From Chitinivibrionales bacterium (lineage in GTDB: Bacteria > Fibrobacterota > Chitinivibrionia > Chitinivibrionales > FEN-1185): a DNA stretch of 64,000 nt. Both the position numbers and the translations under genes were made by a program. Position 1 is the stretch's first letter. Every line of letters starts with the position of its first letter. Location of the stretch: assembly GCA_035516255.1 (NCBI GenBank), contig DATJAL010000002.1, forward strand, positions 186,001 through 250,000, read 5' to 3'. The notes under the pieces are model-generated. The model was not told where the DNA came from. It saw nothing but the letters and a program-made list of their open reading frames with translations, and did not search any database. Of this stretch, positions 8,422 to 16,943 are shown piece after piece.

Positions 8422-10811
8422 ATTCCGCTGGCATAAAAAATAACTCGCATGCCGACGTCATCCAGCAGGTGCGGCATTATTGGGATTTGTTTTGGCGCTG
8501 GAAATGGTATGTCGTAATCTCGGGGCTGATCGCGGTTTTGATCACCGGCACCATCGTTGCTACGGCGGCCGTCAAGGAACCGTTGCTTTCCGCAAAGGCG
8601 CTGATCGGGTTGGAACATACCGAAGATCTTACCGCGGTACACGATATGGGCGGCATGGTTCAGGCGCAGTCCGATCTTATTCAGAGCAGAACATTTTTAG
8701 AAGATATCGTCAAACGGCTCTCGCTTCGGCTTGTGCTGGATAAGTATTTCCGCTCCGACATTTTCGACTCGGTTTCGGTTGATACCATCACCCCGGAAGG
8801 ATCTTATTATTATTCTGTCAATGAGAACGAAAAAGCGAAGTTCCGCCTTTTGTTTCTTCCGCGAAAGAAGAACAGCGTCCCCGTCATAAGGACGTTCCTG
8901 GGCAAGCCCGTTTGTATCCTGCAGGGAAATGTTGCCGACGTGTCGCGGATCAATCTCGGCGGTCTGTGCTGCATATTTTCACGAAGGTTCCTGCATTCGC
9001 CGCACGACTTCGTCTTCCAGGTGGTCGACAACAGCAATGCCGTGGAGATGCTGCTCAAACGCCTCTCCGTAAAAGAGGCTGATCCATCGCGTCGCCAGTT
9101 CAACATCGCCGTCTCGGTGGATGGACACGATTATCCGTTGATCGCCGAGATCGCCAACGCTATCGCCGACGCCTTTGTCGAGAAAAGCGCTTCGTTCCGG
9201 AAGAGGAGGGCGCAAAGTGTCCTTGCCGCTTTGGAGAAACAGCTCGAGACCGTCAAACAGGATTATGCGGGGTCCGAGGAAATACTCAGAAGCTATCGCA
9301 CCTCCTACCCGACGGTCGGTCTCAGCGAGGATGTCCGGCAGCGGGTCACCAACCTGTCTCAAATGGAAAGCGGAATGTACAATGGACAGCGGGCGATCGA
9401 CGATGCCTCCGAACTCATGGACAAGATATCCTCCGCGGTCTCGGACGACAAAGTGCGGTTTTCCTCCGAGATACTGGTTTTTCTTGCGGGAAAGGGCAAC
9501 AGCTCGGCGCCGGTTCTCCAGACCGAATTGAACCAGCTGCTTGCGGAGCAGCGAGAATTGCAGCGGAATTATGCGGCCGATCATCCGATGCGGACCGAGA
9601 ACCAGAGAAAAATTGACGCGTTGGAAAAAGACATTGAGGCGGCGCTTAAAGGGTATATTGCCGGCGCGCGGGCCGGTCTCGCCAACCGGACCTCCGACAT
9701 CCAAAACCTGTCCGTAGAATTGCAGCGGCTGCCGAGCAGAGAGCTGCAGCTGGCGGAACTGCAGCGGAAGCAGCAGATCGCGGCGGACATCTATTCCACC
9801 GTTCTCTCCCGGTACAACCAAGCGAAGGCGGCGGATGCCGCCGAAATCGCCGAGGCATACGTCATGGATTCGGCGGTGCCGCCCATTCCTCTGCCTCCGG
9901 AGCCGGTCAAGCTGCTCGCGATAGTCCTACTTTTCGGCGCGATGATCGCATTCGGGCCGCCCCTGGTGTTTGATTATTTTGATCCAACGGTGCGAACCGA
10001 TTATGATTTCAAAAAGAAGGTGGGGAAACAGATTTTTGAAAAAATCCCGAAGATGCCTCATATCAGCAAGCGTTTGTTGTCGAATGCGAATGCCGGCAAG
10101 CCATCGGTCGATGGGGCGCAAATGCTCGTCGCCGACCTTCTTCCCAATACTTTTTTTCATGAATCGATCAGGATTTTGCGCACGAAGGTGATGCTTACGC
10201 TCGAGCAGACCGGGCAAAAGGTGATTTGTATTTCAAGCCTCGACAGCGAATGCGGAAAGTCGTTCGTTGCCGCAAATCTTGCCTCCCTCATCGCGAGGCA
10301 GGAAATCCCCGTTGTCCTTGTTGATGCGGATCTCAGGTGCGGTACGCTTTATAAATCGTTTGGTTGCTCAAAGACGCCCGGCCTCTCCGATGTCTTGATG
10401 TCACCGGGCATGGTCGATACCGCAGATGACGGCTTTGTCCAAAAGAGCTTGACCCCCTTTTTGTCGTGCGTGGCGAGCGGTGAACCGGCGCGCGGCTCTT
10501 CCGAACTGCTCGCTTCAAAGAAGTTCACGTCGATTATCGAGGCGCTCAAACAAAAATTCACCGTTGTGGTCATCGATACGCCGCCGATGGGCGCCGTGCC
10601 TGATGCGGCGGTCATCGCGCCTATTGCCTCGCAGTATCTCCTTATTGTCAAGGCCGGCAGGACCAACGTGCATGATCTTGAGAAAAAAATCTCGGAATAT
10701 CCGATGATAGGCAAACGGCTCATGGGATATATCCTGAATTATACCACCGGGAAGCAGATCGACAACTATTATAACCAATCAAAGTACAACGTTCTTAAAG
10801 AGGCGTCATGA
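8418..10811 (+). CDS. Wzz/GumC chain-length regulator fused to a BY-type tyrosine kinase
   Basis: This inner-membrane protein sets polymer length and phosphorylates itself on tyrosine to control export. The 797-residue chain has an N-terminal Wzz domain with a membrane helix at residues 31-52, a long coiled coil (about 240-470), a second helix near 495-518, and a cytoplasmic kinase. Kinase motifs are a divergent Walker A, SLDSECGKS (about 606-614, keeping GKS but lacking the usual P-G-E), Walker A' VVLVDADLR, and Walker B VVVIDTPP. The C-terminus has a tyrosine cluster (DNYYNQSKY) for autophosphorylation. It is coupled to the export protein by ATGA. Confidence 0.92.
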   Translation: MNSAGIKNNSHADVIQQVRHYWDLFWRWKWYVVISGLIAVLITGTIVATAAVKEPLLSAKALIGLEHTEDLTAVHDMGGMVQAQSDLIQSRTFLEDIVKRLSLRLVLDKYFRSDIFDSVSVDTITPEGSYYYSVNENEKAKFRLLFLPRKKNSVPVIRTFLGKPVCILQGNVADVSRINLGGLCCIFSRRFLHSPHDFVFQVVDNSNAVEMLLKRLSVKEADPSRRQFNIAVSVDGHDYPLIAEIANAIADAFVEKSASFRKRRAQSVLAALEKQLETVKQDYAGSEEILRSYRTSYPTVGLSEDVRQRVTNLSQMESGMYNGQRAIDDASELMDKISSAVSDDKVRFSSEILVFLAGKGNSSAPVLQTELNQLLAEQRELQRNYAADHPMRTENQRKIDALEKDIEAALKGYIAGARAGLANRTSDIQNLSVELQRLPSRELQLAELQRKQQIAADIYSTVLSRYNQAKAADAAEIAEAYVMDSAVPPIPLPPEPVKLLAIVLLFGAMIAFGPPLVFDYFDPTVRTDYDFKKKVGKQIFEKIPKMPHISKRLLSNANAGKPSVDGAQMLVADLLPNTFFHESIRILRTKVMLTLEQTGQKVICISSLDSECGKSFVAANLASLIARQEIPVVLVDADLRCGTLYKSFGCSKTPGLSDVLMSPGMVDTADDGFVQKSLTPFLSCVASGEPARGSSELLASKKFTSIIEALKQKFTVVVIDTPPMGAVPDAAVIAPIASQYLLIVKAGRTNVHDLEKKISEYPMIGKRLMGYILNYTTGKQIDNYYNQSKYNVLKEAS

Positions 10812-11107
10812 CCCCGGGGTGTCCAGTCTTCGTTGGATGTCGTTGACAGCAGCTCCCGAAGAACCATAACGAGTGCCGATAAGGTCAGCGCCGGTTCATG
10901 ACTGAGCCGCAACCGCAGCGGCCTTGCGCAACTTTGATCGCCAAGAAAAAAGGTGAATAAAACAGCGGTAACGACGTTTGAATCCCACAGCGAGCGCATT
11001 CCTGGAAGCTTGCTTCGGAGTTGGCGAGCGACGATAACTGTGTTTTTGTTCCTTAGGAATGAAAAAAGATTTTTCGCAGCTTGCTGGGGGTCTTTCAATC
11101 CCGTCTT

Positions 11108-11123
11108 TGGTATAGGAATTGCA
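11108..11123 (+). promoter_or_regulatory. Sigma-54-type -24/-12 promoter element
   Basis: TGGTATAGGAATTGCA matches the consensus TGG-N9-TTGCA with exactly ten bases between GG and GC. It would start a transcript near 11134, giving a leader of about 260 bases ahead of the acetyltransferase gene at 11396. It resembles the element upstream of the PEP-CTERM gene at 43892-43907. Confidence 0.55.
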
Positions 11124-11160
11124 TAAATGTTTTATAGAAATTTTTTAGTGATGCACAAGA

Positions 11161-11262
11161 TGATCATGCTCGTGCGCCATCCCCGCAGTGCGATGGGCAT
11201 GATCAGAGAAGTTCGTTGCATTTTCGGGTGCCACGGTTGCTTAAGGCGAAAAACAGCCTAAG
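11161..11262 (+). promoter_or_regulatory. Two hairpins in the leader of the glycan operon
   Basis: TGATCATGC (11161-11169) is perfectly complementary to GCATGATCA (11197-11205), and CCATC/GATGG pair inside the loop. CTTAAGGC (11240-11247) pairs with GCCTAAG (11256-11262) around an eight-base loop. Neither is followed by a T-run, so they are not ordinary terminators. An RNA control element is possible. Confidence 0.45.
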
Positions 11263-11395
11263 TCATCCGGTAATTGATTTTATAATAATTTATCGCGAAA
11301 TATAATCGCGAGGCGTGGCGCTCAAGCGGAGGTGCCGCCGACGGGGGAAAGGTGTATCCTCGTCTCGGTAAGATGCCATCGGAAGGAAAAAGCGC

Positions 11396-11872
11396 ATGGA
11401 GTACAATTCAATTGCTGCCGACGTCAAACTCGGAAAAAATGTAAAACTTTCGAAGTTCATCAACATGTACGGATGCGCCGTTGGCGATAACACGAAAATC
11501 GGGGCGTTTGTCGAGATTCAAAAGAATGCCCTGATTGGCAGAAACTGCAAAATACAAAGCCATTCTTTTATCTGCGAAGGTGTGACGATTGAAGATGAAG
11601 CGTTTATCGGGCACGGCGTGATTTTTACAAACGATAAATATCCCCGGTCAACCTCGGCCGGCGGCGCCCTTCAGACCGAAGTCGATTGGAGGGTGGTCCC
11701 GACGCTGGTTAAGCGGGGAGCTTCAATAGGATCCAACGCAACCATTCTCTGCGGAGTGACCGTGGGCGAGGGCGCCATGGTCGGCGCGGGCGCCGTCGTC
11801 ACCAGTGACGTCGCAGCCGGCGCCGTGGTCGCCGGCGTCCCCGCGCGTCAGATCAAGAAAAAAACAAACTAA
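11396..11872 (+). CDS. WbpD/WlbB-like sugar N-acetyltransferase (left-handed beta helix)
   Basis: The 158-residue protein is a hexapeptide-repeat acyltransferase (IGAFVEIQ, IGRNCKIQ, IEDEAFIG and similar units) resembling WbpD/WlbB, which acetylate the 3-amino group of UDP-GlcNAc3NA. GHGVIFTNDKYPRS, LVKRGASIGSNATILCG and the end GVPARQIKKK are typical. A ribosome site GGAAGGA sits eight bases before ATG. A DegT aminotransferase (WbpE-like) follows directly, and a WbpB-like dehydrogenase lies at 35946-36947, so a UDP-diacetamido-uronic acid route is plausible. The substrate is inferred. Confidence 0.82.
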   Translation: MEYNSIAADVKLGKNVKLSKFINMYGCAVGDNTKIGAFVEIQKNALIGRNCKIQSHSFICEGVTIEDEAFIGHGVIFTNDKYPRSTSAGGALQTEVDWRVVPTLVKRGASIGSNATILCGVTVGEGAMVGAGAVVTSDVAAGAVVAGVPARQIKKKTN

Positions 11873-11902
11873 TGCTGTCAGTATCTTCAAACAGGAGAAT
11901 CC

Positions 11903-13075
11903 ATGCCGCAACAAATCCCGTTTCTTGATCTTGTCACCCCGCACAGGGATCTGAAAAGCGAATTGCTCAGCGTGCTTGAAAAGGCAATTGATTCCGCCGG
12001 GTACATCGGCGGTCCCATGGTAAAGGGCTTTGAGGAAGAGTTCGCCCGCTTTTGCAATGTGAAACACTGTGTGGCGGTCAACAGTGGAACCGACGCCCTC
12101 AGATTTGCCTATATCGCCGGAGGAATACGACCGGGCGACGAAGTGATCACCGTACCGAACACCTTCATCGCAACCACGGAATCAATTACGCAGGCAGGTG
12201 CGCACATCCTTTTTGTTGACATCAGCGAAAAAACGTATAATCTTGATCCGCAGCAATTAAGGGCGTTCCTTGAAAAAACTTGCGCAAAGGACCGGCAAAA
12301 TAAAAAAACAATCAATAAACAAACTGGACGCAGGGTTGCCGCCGTGGTTCCGGTCCACTTATATGGACAAATGGCCGATATGGACGCGATTATCGGCATT
12401 GCCGAAGAGTGGCATCTCATGGTCTTTGAGGATGCCTGCCAGGCACACGGCGCCGAATATCACTCGAAACGGAACGGGGAATGGCGCAGAGCCGGTTCCC
12501 TCGGCAAGGCCACCGGGTTTAGTTTTTATCCGGGCAAGAATCTTGGTGCCCTCGGAGAAGGCGGCGCTATAACCACGAACGATGATGAAACCGCCCGCAT
12601 ATGCCGCTGCCTGCGCGACCACGGTCAGGCGCGGAAGTACTATCATGATATGGAAGGCTATAACGGCCGCCTTGACGCAATCCAATGCGGGTTCTTAAGC
12701 GTCAAGCTCAGGCATCTGCCCGAATGGACTGCAGCCCGCCGCCGAAATGCCAACCGATATAACGAACTGTTAAAATCAGCCGACGGCGTGATTGCTCCTT
12801 TTGAGCCGGATTGGAGCCGGGCGGTATATCACCTTTACATAGTCCGGGTGAAAAACCGGGATGCAGTCCAGCAAAGGCTTGCTGAAACGGGAATCGGCTC
12901 CGGCATGCATTATCCCGTTCCACTGCACCTGCAGAAGGCCTATGGGCACCTCGGATACGGTAAAGGTGATTTTCCGGTCACCGAAAAAGCGGCGGCGGAG
13001 ATACTGTCGCTGCCGATGTTTCCAGGATTGACAAAGGAGCAACAGGAATCGGTGGTTCGGGAGCTGGTCCGATAG
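11903..13075 (+). CDS. DegT/DnrJ/EryC1/StrS aminotransferase, WbpE-like
   Basis: This PLP-dependent sugar aminotransferase has 390 residues. It begins with IPFLDLVTPH, has NSGTDALRFA for cofactor phosphate contact, EDACQAHGA, and the Schiff-base lysine in FYPGKNLGALGEGGA (about residue 213). The C-terminal HYPVPLHLQ is typical of the WbpE/FdtB branch. AGGAG precedes ATG at good spacing. It lies 30 bases after the WbpD-like gene, supporting conversion of a 3-keto sugar nucleotide to the amino sugar that the neighbour acetylates. Confidence 0.88.
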   Translation: MPQQIPFLDLVTPHRDLKSELLSVLEKAIDSAGYIGGPMVKGFEEEFARFCNVKHCVAVNSGTDALRFAYIAGGIRPGDEVITVPNTFIATTESITQAGAHILFVDISEKTYNLDPQQLRAFLEKTCAKDRQNKKTINKQTGRRVAAVVPVHLYGQMADMDAIIGIAEEWHLMVFEDACQAHGAEYHSKRNGEWRRAGSLGKATGFSFYPGKNLGALGEGGAITTNDDETARICRCLRDHGQARKYYHDMEGYNGRLDAIQCGFLSVKLRHLPEWTAARRRNANRYNELLKSADGVIAPFEPDWSRAVYHLYIVRVKNRDAVQQRLAETGIGSGMHYPVPLHLQKAYGHLGYGKGDFPVTEKAAAEILSLPMFPGLTKEQQESVVRELVR

Positions 13076-13143
13076 CGATGAAAATGTTTCTTGGTCTATA
13101 GCTCCACGGATTAGGCTGCGGCACAAGCTCGGGGACTGGGCTC

Positions 13144-14079
13144 GTGAAATCTAATGCAATCATCAATGCGATTTTTTACACTCTGAAACCATGCATTCCT
13201 CGACCAATCCAATTGGCCATCCGCAGGGCCATTGTGTCCCGAAAACTCTTGCAATACGGTGCGGTCTGGCCGATTGATCCGAAGGCTTCCACGCCGCCGG
13301 CGGTGTGGAAAGGGTGGCCCGACAAGAAGAAATTCGCCTTGGTTCTCATCCATGACGTGGACACGGCAAAAGGACAGGCCAAATGCATCCGCTTAATGGA
13401 AAATGAAAAACAATTGGGATTTCGATCGTCATTCAATTTCGTCCCCGAGCGTTACACGGTGAACAAGGAGATACATAAGATACTTGCCGCAAATAAATTC
13501 GGGATCGGGGTCCACGGATTAAAACACGACGGCAAGCTGTTTGCCTCAAAAAAACTTTTTGAGGAACAAGCTCCGAAAGTCAATCGGTATTTGCATGAGT
13601 GGGGAGTCCGCGGGTTCAGCACTCCCTCCATGCTCAGAAATCTCGAATGGATGTTGGCGTTGCATATAGGGTTCTCGACGTCGTCGTTCGACACCGATCC
13701 GTTCGAACCGCAGCCTGAAGGAGTGGGGACCATATTCCCTTTTTTTGTTGGAGACCCGCTTAACGGAAGAGGTTTTGTCGAGCTGCCTTACACGCTTGTG
13801 CAGGATTTCACCCTTTTCGTCATCATGCGCGCAAAAACCATTGATGTGTGGAAACGGAAGCTGGAATGGATATCGATGAACGGCGGCATGGCGCTTCTCA
13901 ACACTCATCCTGATTACATGAATTTCGAGAATGTAAAATGCGGTCGTGAAGAGTATCCCGCGGAACGCTATCAAGAATTTCTCCATCACGTTTCAACTAC
14001 CTACCGCAACGTAGTCTGGCACGCAACGCCTGACGAAATTGCCGAATTTTGGATGCGCGAAATGGGACGGGCCGGATGA
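13144..14079 (+). CDS. Polysaccharide deacetylase-like protein (NodB fold)
   Basis: The 311-residue protein has a NodB-like core: LIHDVDTAKG, with the Asp pair expected to bind metal and act as base, then GIGVHGLKHDG supplying the two histidines. STPSMLRN and LLNTHPDYM match later family motifs. There is no clear signal peptide; a basic and hydrophobic N-terminus may be membrane-associated. The only usable start is GTG at 13144, since the next in-frame Met falls inside the domain. Expected action is N- or O-deacetylation of a glycan. It is one of three NodB-type genes in the island. Confidence 0.72.
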   Translation: MKSNAIINAIFYTLKPCIPRPIQLAIRRAIVSRKLLQYGAVWPIDPKASTPPAVWKGWPDKKKFALVLIHDVDTAKGQAKCIRLMENEKQLGFRSSFNFVPERYTVNKEIHKILAANKFGIGVHGLKHDGKLFASKKLFEEQAPKVNRYLHEWGVRGFSTPSMLRNLEWMLALHIGFSTSSFDTDPFEPQPEGVGTIFPFFVGDPLNGRGFVELPYTLVQDFTLFVIMRAKTIDVWKRKLEWISMNGGMALLNTHPDYMNFENVKCGREEYPAERYQEFLHHVSTTYRNVVWHATPDEIAEFWMREMGRAG

Positions 14080-14144
14080 CTACTCTTGGCGTTTTGCGAG
14101 GAGATGCGGAGTAACGAATTCTGCGGCCTTCAGAGGACAATTTT

Positions 14145-15209
14145 ATGAAAAAAAATATTGAGCCAACCCCGTTGTCCTTGGACGATGCCGCCGCAATGGC
14201 CCAATGGGATTCTTTTGTCAAGTCGCATGCCGAAGGGACGCCGTATCATCTTTCAGGCTGGATGAAAACCATTGCCGCAACCTACGGATTCAAGCCGCTG
14301 CTGTATGCGGCGAAAGACGCCGCAGATGAGGTGGCCGCGGTGCTGCCCTTCTTCATCATTAAAAATATCATGAATGGCAAACGCTCGGTGTCGCTGCCGT
14401 TTTCGGATTACGGAGGTCAGCTCCTGGGAGAGGCCTGCAAAAATGAGGACGTTTTTTCAGGGATCTGCAATAAAAATCCGAATCTTTTCAAACAGGTTGA
14501 GCTGCGCGGCGGCCTCCCGTTCAGCACATCGTTTGTCAGCAATGCATGTTATACCCGGCATGTTCTCGACCTGCAGAGAGACGTAGAAACGGTCTATAAA
14601 AACATCAATAAGCGCACCATCCAGTATTCCATTCGGAAGGCGGAGAAAGCGGGAGTCACCGTGACCGAGCGGCGCGACGCAGCCGGCATGGAAGAATTTG
14701 TTCGGCTCAACAGTCTTACAAGAAAAAAACACGGTGTTCCGTCGCAGCCGCGTAAATGGTTCGACCATCTCGTGGAAAAGATTATTGTTCGCGGCGATGG
14801 GTTTATCCTGCTGGCGGCACTCGATTCGCGCATCATCGGCGCGTCGATATTTCTGATTTGCGGAAATTCGTTGCATTATAAGTATAACGCCTCCGATCCG
14901 TCAATTTTGCACACCGTTTCTCCCAATCACCTCATCACCTGGACCGGCATCAAATGGGGAATAGAGCACGGATTCCGGAGGCTCGATTTCGGCCGCACCT
15001 CATCCGACAACGAGGGACTGATGCGGTACAAGGAAATGTGGGGAACCCAAGCCATCGCCATCCCCTATTACTACTTTCCCAAAGTCGTCGGTGCCTCATC
15101 CGTCAATGAAAAGAGCCTGCCGTATCGAATCTATACGGCGGGATGGCGGATGCTGCCCGATCCCGTCGCCGAGCTCGCCAGCTCCGTCGTCTTCCGTTTT
15201 CTCGCCTGA
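14145..15209 (+). CDS. FemAB/GNAT-fold protein of the exosortase-associated type
   Basis: The 354-residue protein resembles FemAB-like acyltransferases that recur in exosortase/PEP-CTERM polysaccharide clusters. Visible features are TPYHLSGWMKTI near the N-terminus, KRTIQYSIRKAEKAGV in the middle, then LNSLTRKKHGVP, and the C-terminal GNAT core with LHYKYNASD, FRRLDFGRTSSDNEGL and YKEMWGTQ. It may transfer an aminoacyl or acyl group to a glycan or lipid carrier; the donor is unknown. GAGG lies nine bases before ATG. It is preceded by a deacetylase and followed by an aminotransferase on the same strand. Confidence 0.8.
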   Translation: MKKNIEPTPLSLDDAAAMAQWDSFVKSHAEGTPYHLSGWMKTIAATYGFKPLLYAAKDAADEVAAVLPFFIIKNIMNGKRSVSLPFSDYGGQLLGEACKNEDVFSGICNKNPNLFKQVELRGGLPFSTSFVSNACYTRHVLDLQRDVETVYKNINKRTIQYSIRKAEKAGVTVTERRDAAGMEEFVRLNSLTRKKHGVPSQPRKWFDHLVEKIIVRGDGFILLAALDSRIIGASIFLICGNSLHYKYNASDPSILHTVSPNHLITWTGIKWGIEHGFRRLDFGRTSSDNEGLMRYKEMWGTQAIAIPYYYFPKVVGASSVNEKSLPYRIYTAGWRMLPDPVAELASSVVFRFLA

Positions 15210-15234
15210 ACCCTTTAATCAAAAAAAAAGACCA

Positions 15235-16422
15235 ATGAGTATTATGACGAAAATCAACCTTATTCCGCGTAACAATTGGGACTACGACGTGGTTGACCTG
15301 GTGAAAACGGTCTCGGACACCTTTTCCAGCGACGATGCCGCTCCGAATATTAAAAAATATTTTAACGCGGTTCCGGTTTTCACCGGTTCGGGCAGGGCCT
15401 CGCTCTATGCCCTGCTGAAGTCCCTCGACCTGCCGCCTCAAGCGAAGGTCGCGGTCCCTCTGTTTTGCTGCACCGTGGTCTTCGACGCCATCATCAGGGC
15501 GGGCCTCATGCCCAAATTTGTCGATTCCGACTTTCATGATTGCAATCTGAGTCCCCGTGATCTTGAACGCAAGCGGCGTACCTGCTCCGCAGTCGTCGCG
15601 GTGCACATGTTCGGCAATCCCTGCGACATGGACGGCGTGGATGCAGTCGCAAACGGCATTCCGGTCATCGAGGATTGCGCGCAATCAATGTACAGCATGT
15701 ATAAAGGGCGAAAGACGGGCACGCTGTCGGCGGCCTCTTTTTTTTCGTTCCGCTGCGGCAAATATATTTCCGCCGGGGAAGGGAGCGCGATATTTTGCCG
15801 GGACGATGATTTTCGGAAAAGGGTGGAGCATCAGGTCGGATCCTTCGAGGAGCGGACCCTTCCGCAAAATATTGCCCGCAGTTTTACGACTCTTGCAAAG
15901 GCCGCGCTCTACCGTCGCCCGCTCTACGGGACCATCGGATATCCCCTCGGCTCACGGCTTGATAAAAAATTCAATCTTACCGCAAAAGACGGCTTTTCAA
16001 CGTTCAAAATTGCGCCCGGCGAACGTGCGCTCGCCGACAAAAGGGTGGCTGCATTCGGGGAAAAAATCGAACGGCAACGAATGAACGCGCAACGGCTTCT
16101 CAGCAAAATCAACGTCAACAACCTTTCGCTGCCTACCGAAAACAGGCACTGCACCAGTAACTGGCATCAGTTCGCCCTCAGGTTTGCAAGCAGGCAGAAA
16201 CGCGATGCCATGGCAGATTTCCTTTTTGCAAACGGCATCGATTCCGCGCGGTATCTTGACACCGTGGTCGAAGAGGCAAGGCAGCGGTTCGGATATGCCA
16301 TGGGGTCGTGCCCGAACACCGAGGTACTTTCCAAAACCGTGCTCCTCGTGCCGATTCATTATTACCTGCGCGGCCGCGATATCGACCGCATCGCACGGAT
16401 GATAAACCAATTCAAGGGATGA
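15235..16422 (+). CDS. DegT/DnrJ-family aminotransferase-like protein
   Basis: This 395-residue PLP-fold protein diverges from the copy at 11903. It keeps FTGSGRASLYALLK, the EDCAQSMYS segment, and a lysine in FFSFRCGKYISAGEG at the Schiff-base position. The C-terminal domain reads SNWHQFALR and ends near LLVPIHYYLRG. The frame extends to 15091 inside the previous gene, but ATG 15235 follows a natural gap and is preferred (15244 also possible). It may transaminate a different sugar or an acyl-like substrate; FemAB-adjacent DegT genes are common in exosortase clusters. Confidence 0.8.
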   Translation: MSIMTKINLIPRNNWDYDVVDLVKTVSDTFSSDDAAPNIKKYFNAVPVFTGSGRASLYALLKSLDLPPQAKVAVPLFCCTVVFDAIIRAGLMPKFVDSDFHDCNLSPRDLERKRRTCSAVVAVHMFGNPCDMDGVDAVANGIPVIEDCAQSMYSMYKGRKTGTLSAASFFSFRCGKYISAGEGSAIFCRDDDFRKRVEHQVGSFEERTLPQNIARSFTTLAKAALYRRPLYGTIGYPLGSRLDKKFNLTAKDGFSTFKIAPGERALADKRVAAFGEKIERQRMNAQRLLSKINVNNLSLPTENRHCTSNWHQFALRFASRQKRDAMADFLFANGIDSARYLDTVVEEARQRFGYAMGSCPNTEVLSKTVLLVPIHYYLRGRDIDRIARMINQFKG

Positions 16423-16438
16423 TGAAAAAAGAGGAACC

Positions 16439-16942
16439 ATGCCTTTTGCCAAAATAATCGCATTTCGCAAGAAATTGCTGAAGTTGACGGCCAAACATAT
16501 TCCGGGGAACGGTCTCAGGATTTTTTTGTTGCGGATGTGCGGTTACCGCATCGGCAGAATGGCGTATGTCGGAGAGGACATCATCATCATCGATGACCTT
16601 GGCGATGCCTCGGCAAACCTTTCCATCGGCGACCGCGCGGCGGTCTCGCCGCGGGTGACGTTCGTATTGCACACGCAGCCCAACAATTCCCGCATAGTAC
16701 CCTATGTCAATTCCAGGAAGGGCCCGATTGCCGTCGGGCAGGATGCCTGGATCGGCACGGGCGCGGTGATTCTGCCCGATGTCACCATCGGTCAGGGCGC
16801 CGTTGTCGGCGCAAACGCCGTGGTCACGCGTCCGGTCCCTCCCTTTACGGTGGTGGGCGGCGTACCCGCCGTAAAAATCAAAAACGTGGAAGTCCCGTGG
16901 CGGGAAAAAGAAAATGCCCCGGCCACCCAGAAGGAAAAATAA
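16439..16942 (+). CDS. Hexapeptide-repeat O-acetyltransferase (WcaF/maltose acetyltransferase-like)
   Basis: The 167-residue protein has an amphipathic N-terminus and left-handed beta-helix repeats (LSIGDRAAVSP, IGTGAVILPDVTIGQGAVVGANAVV). GGVPAVKIK closes the domain as in the CAT/XAT family. THILH-type histidine sequences seen in related enzymes correspond to VLHTQPN here. Expected role is O- or N-acetylation of a nucleotide sugar or glycan intermediate in the cytoplasm. GAGG lies five bases before ATG. Its last bases run into the amidotransferase gene. Confidence 0.8.
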   Translation: MPFAKIIAFRKKLLKLTAKHIPGNGLRIFLLRMCGYRIGRMAYVGEDIIIIDDLGDASANLSIGDRAAVSPRVTFVLHTQPNNSRIVPYVNSRKGPIAVGQDAWIGTGAVILPDVTIGQGAVVGANAVVTRPVPPFTVVGGVPAVKIKNVEVPWREKENAPATQKEK

Positions 16943-16943
16943 A

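Larger units (their letters stand above)
10812..11395. other. 584-base non-coding gap with promoter and structured leader
   Basis: No convincing gene lies here. A 109-codon minus-strand frame (10769-11098) has no recognisable protein or ribosome site. The right half holds a sigma-54-like element at 11108 and two hairpins before the next gene, annotated separately. The left half (10812-11100) has a mixed composition that could be decayed coding sequence, but I recognise nothing in it. Confidence 0.5.

Noticed and set aside
10769-11098. 109-codon minus-strand frame in the gap after the tyrosine kinase
   Set aside because: It runs into the kinase gene's 3' end, has no ribosome site and no recognisable protein features.
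7318-11395. c-di-GMP riboswitch or JUMPstart element in the glycan operon leaders
   Set aside because: The conserved cores of these elements were looked for and not found.
15091-15234. Upstream extension of the DegT-like gene starting at 15091
   Set aside because: It lies inside the FemAB-like gene and its encoded segment is Pro/Ser-rich noise; ATG 15235 gives the family N-terminus.
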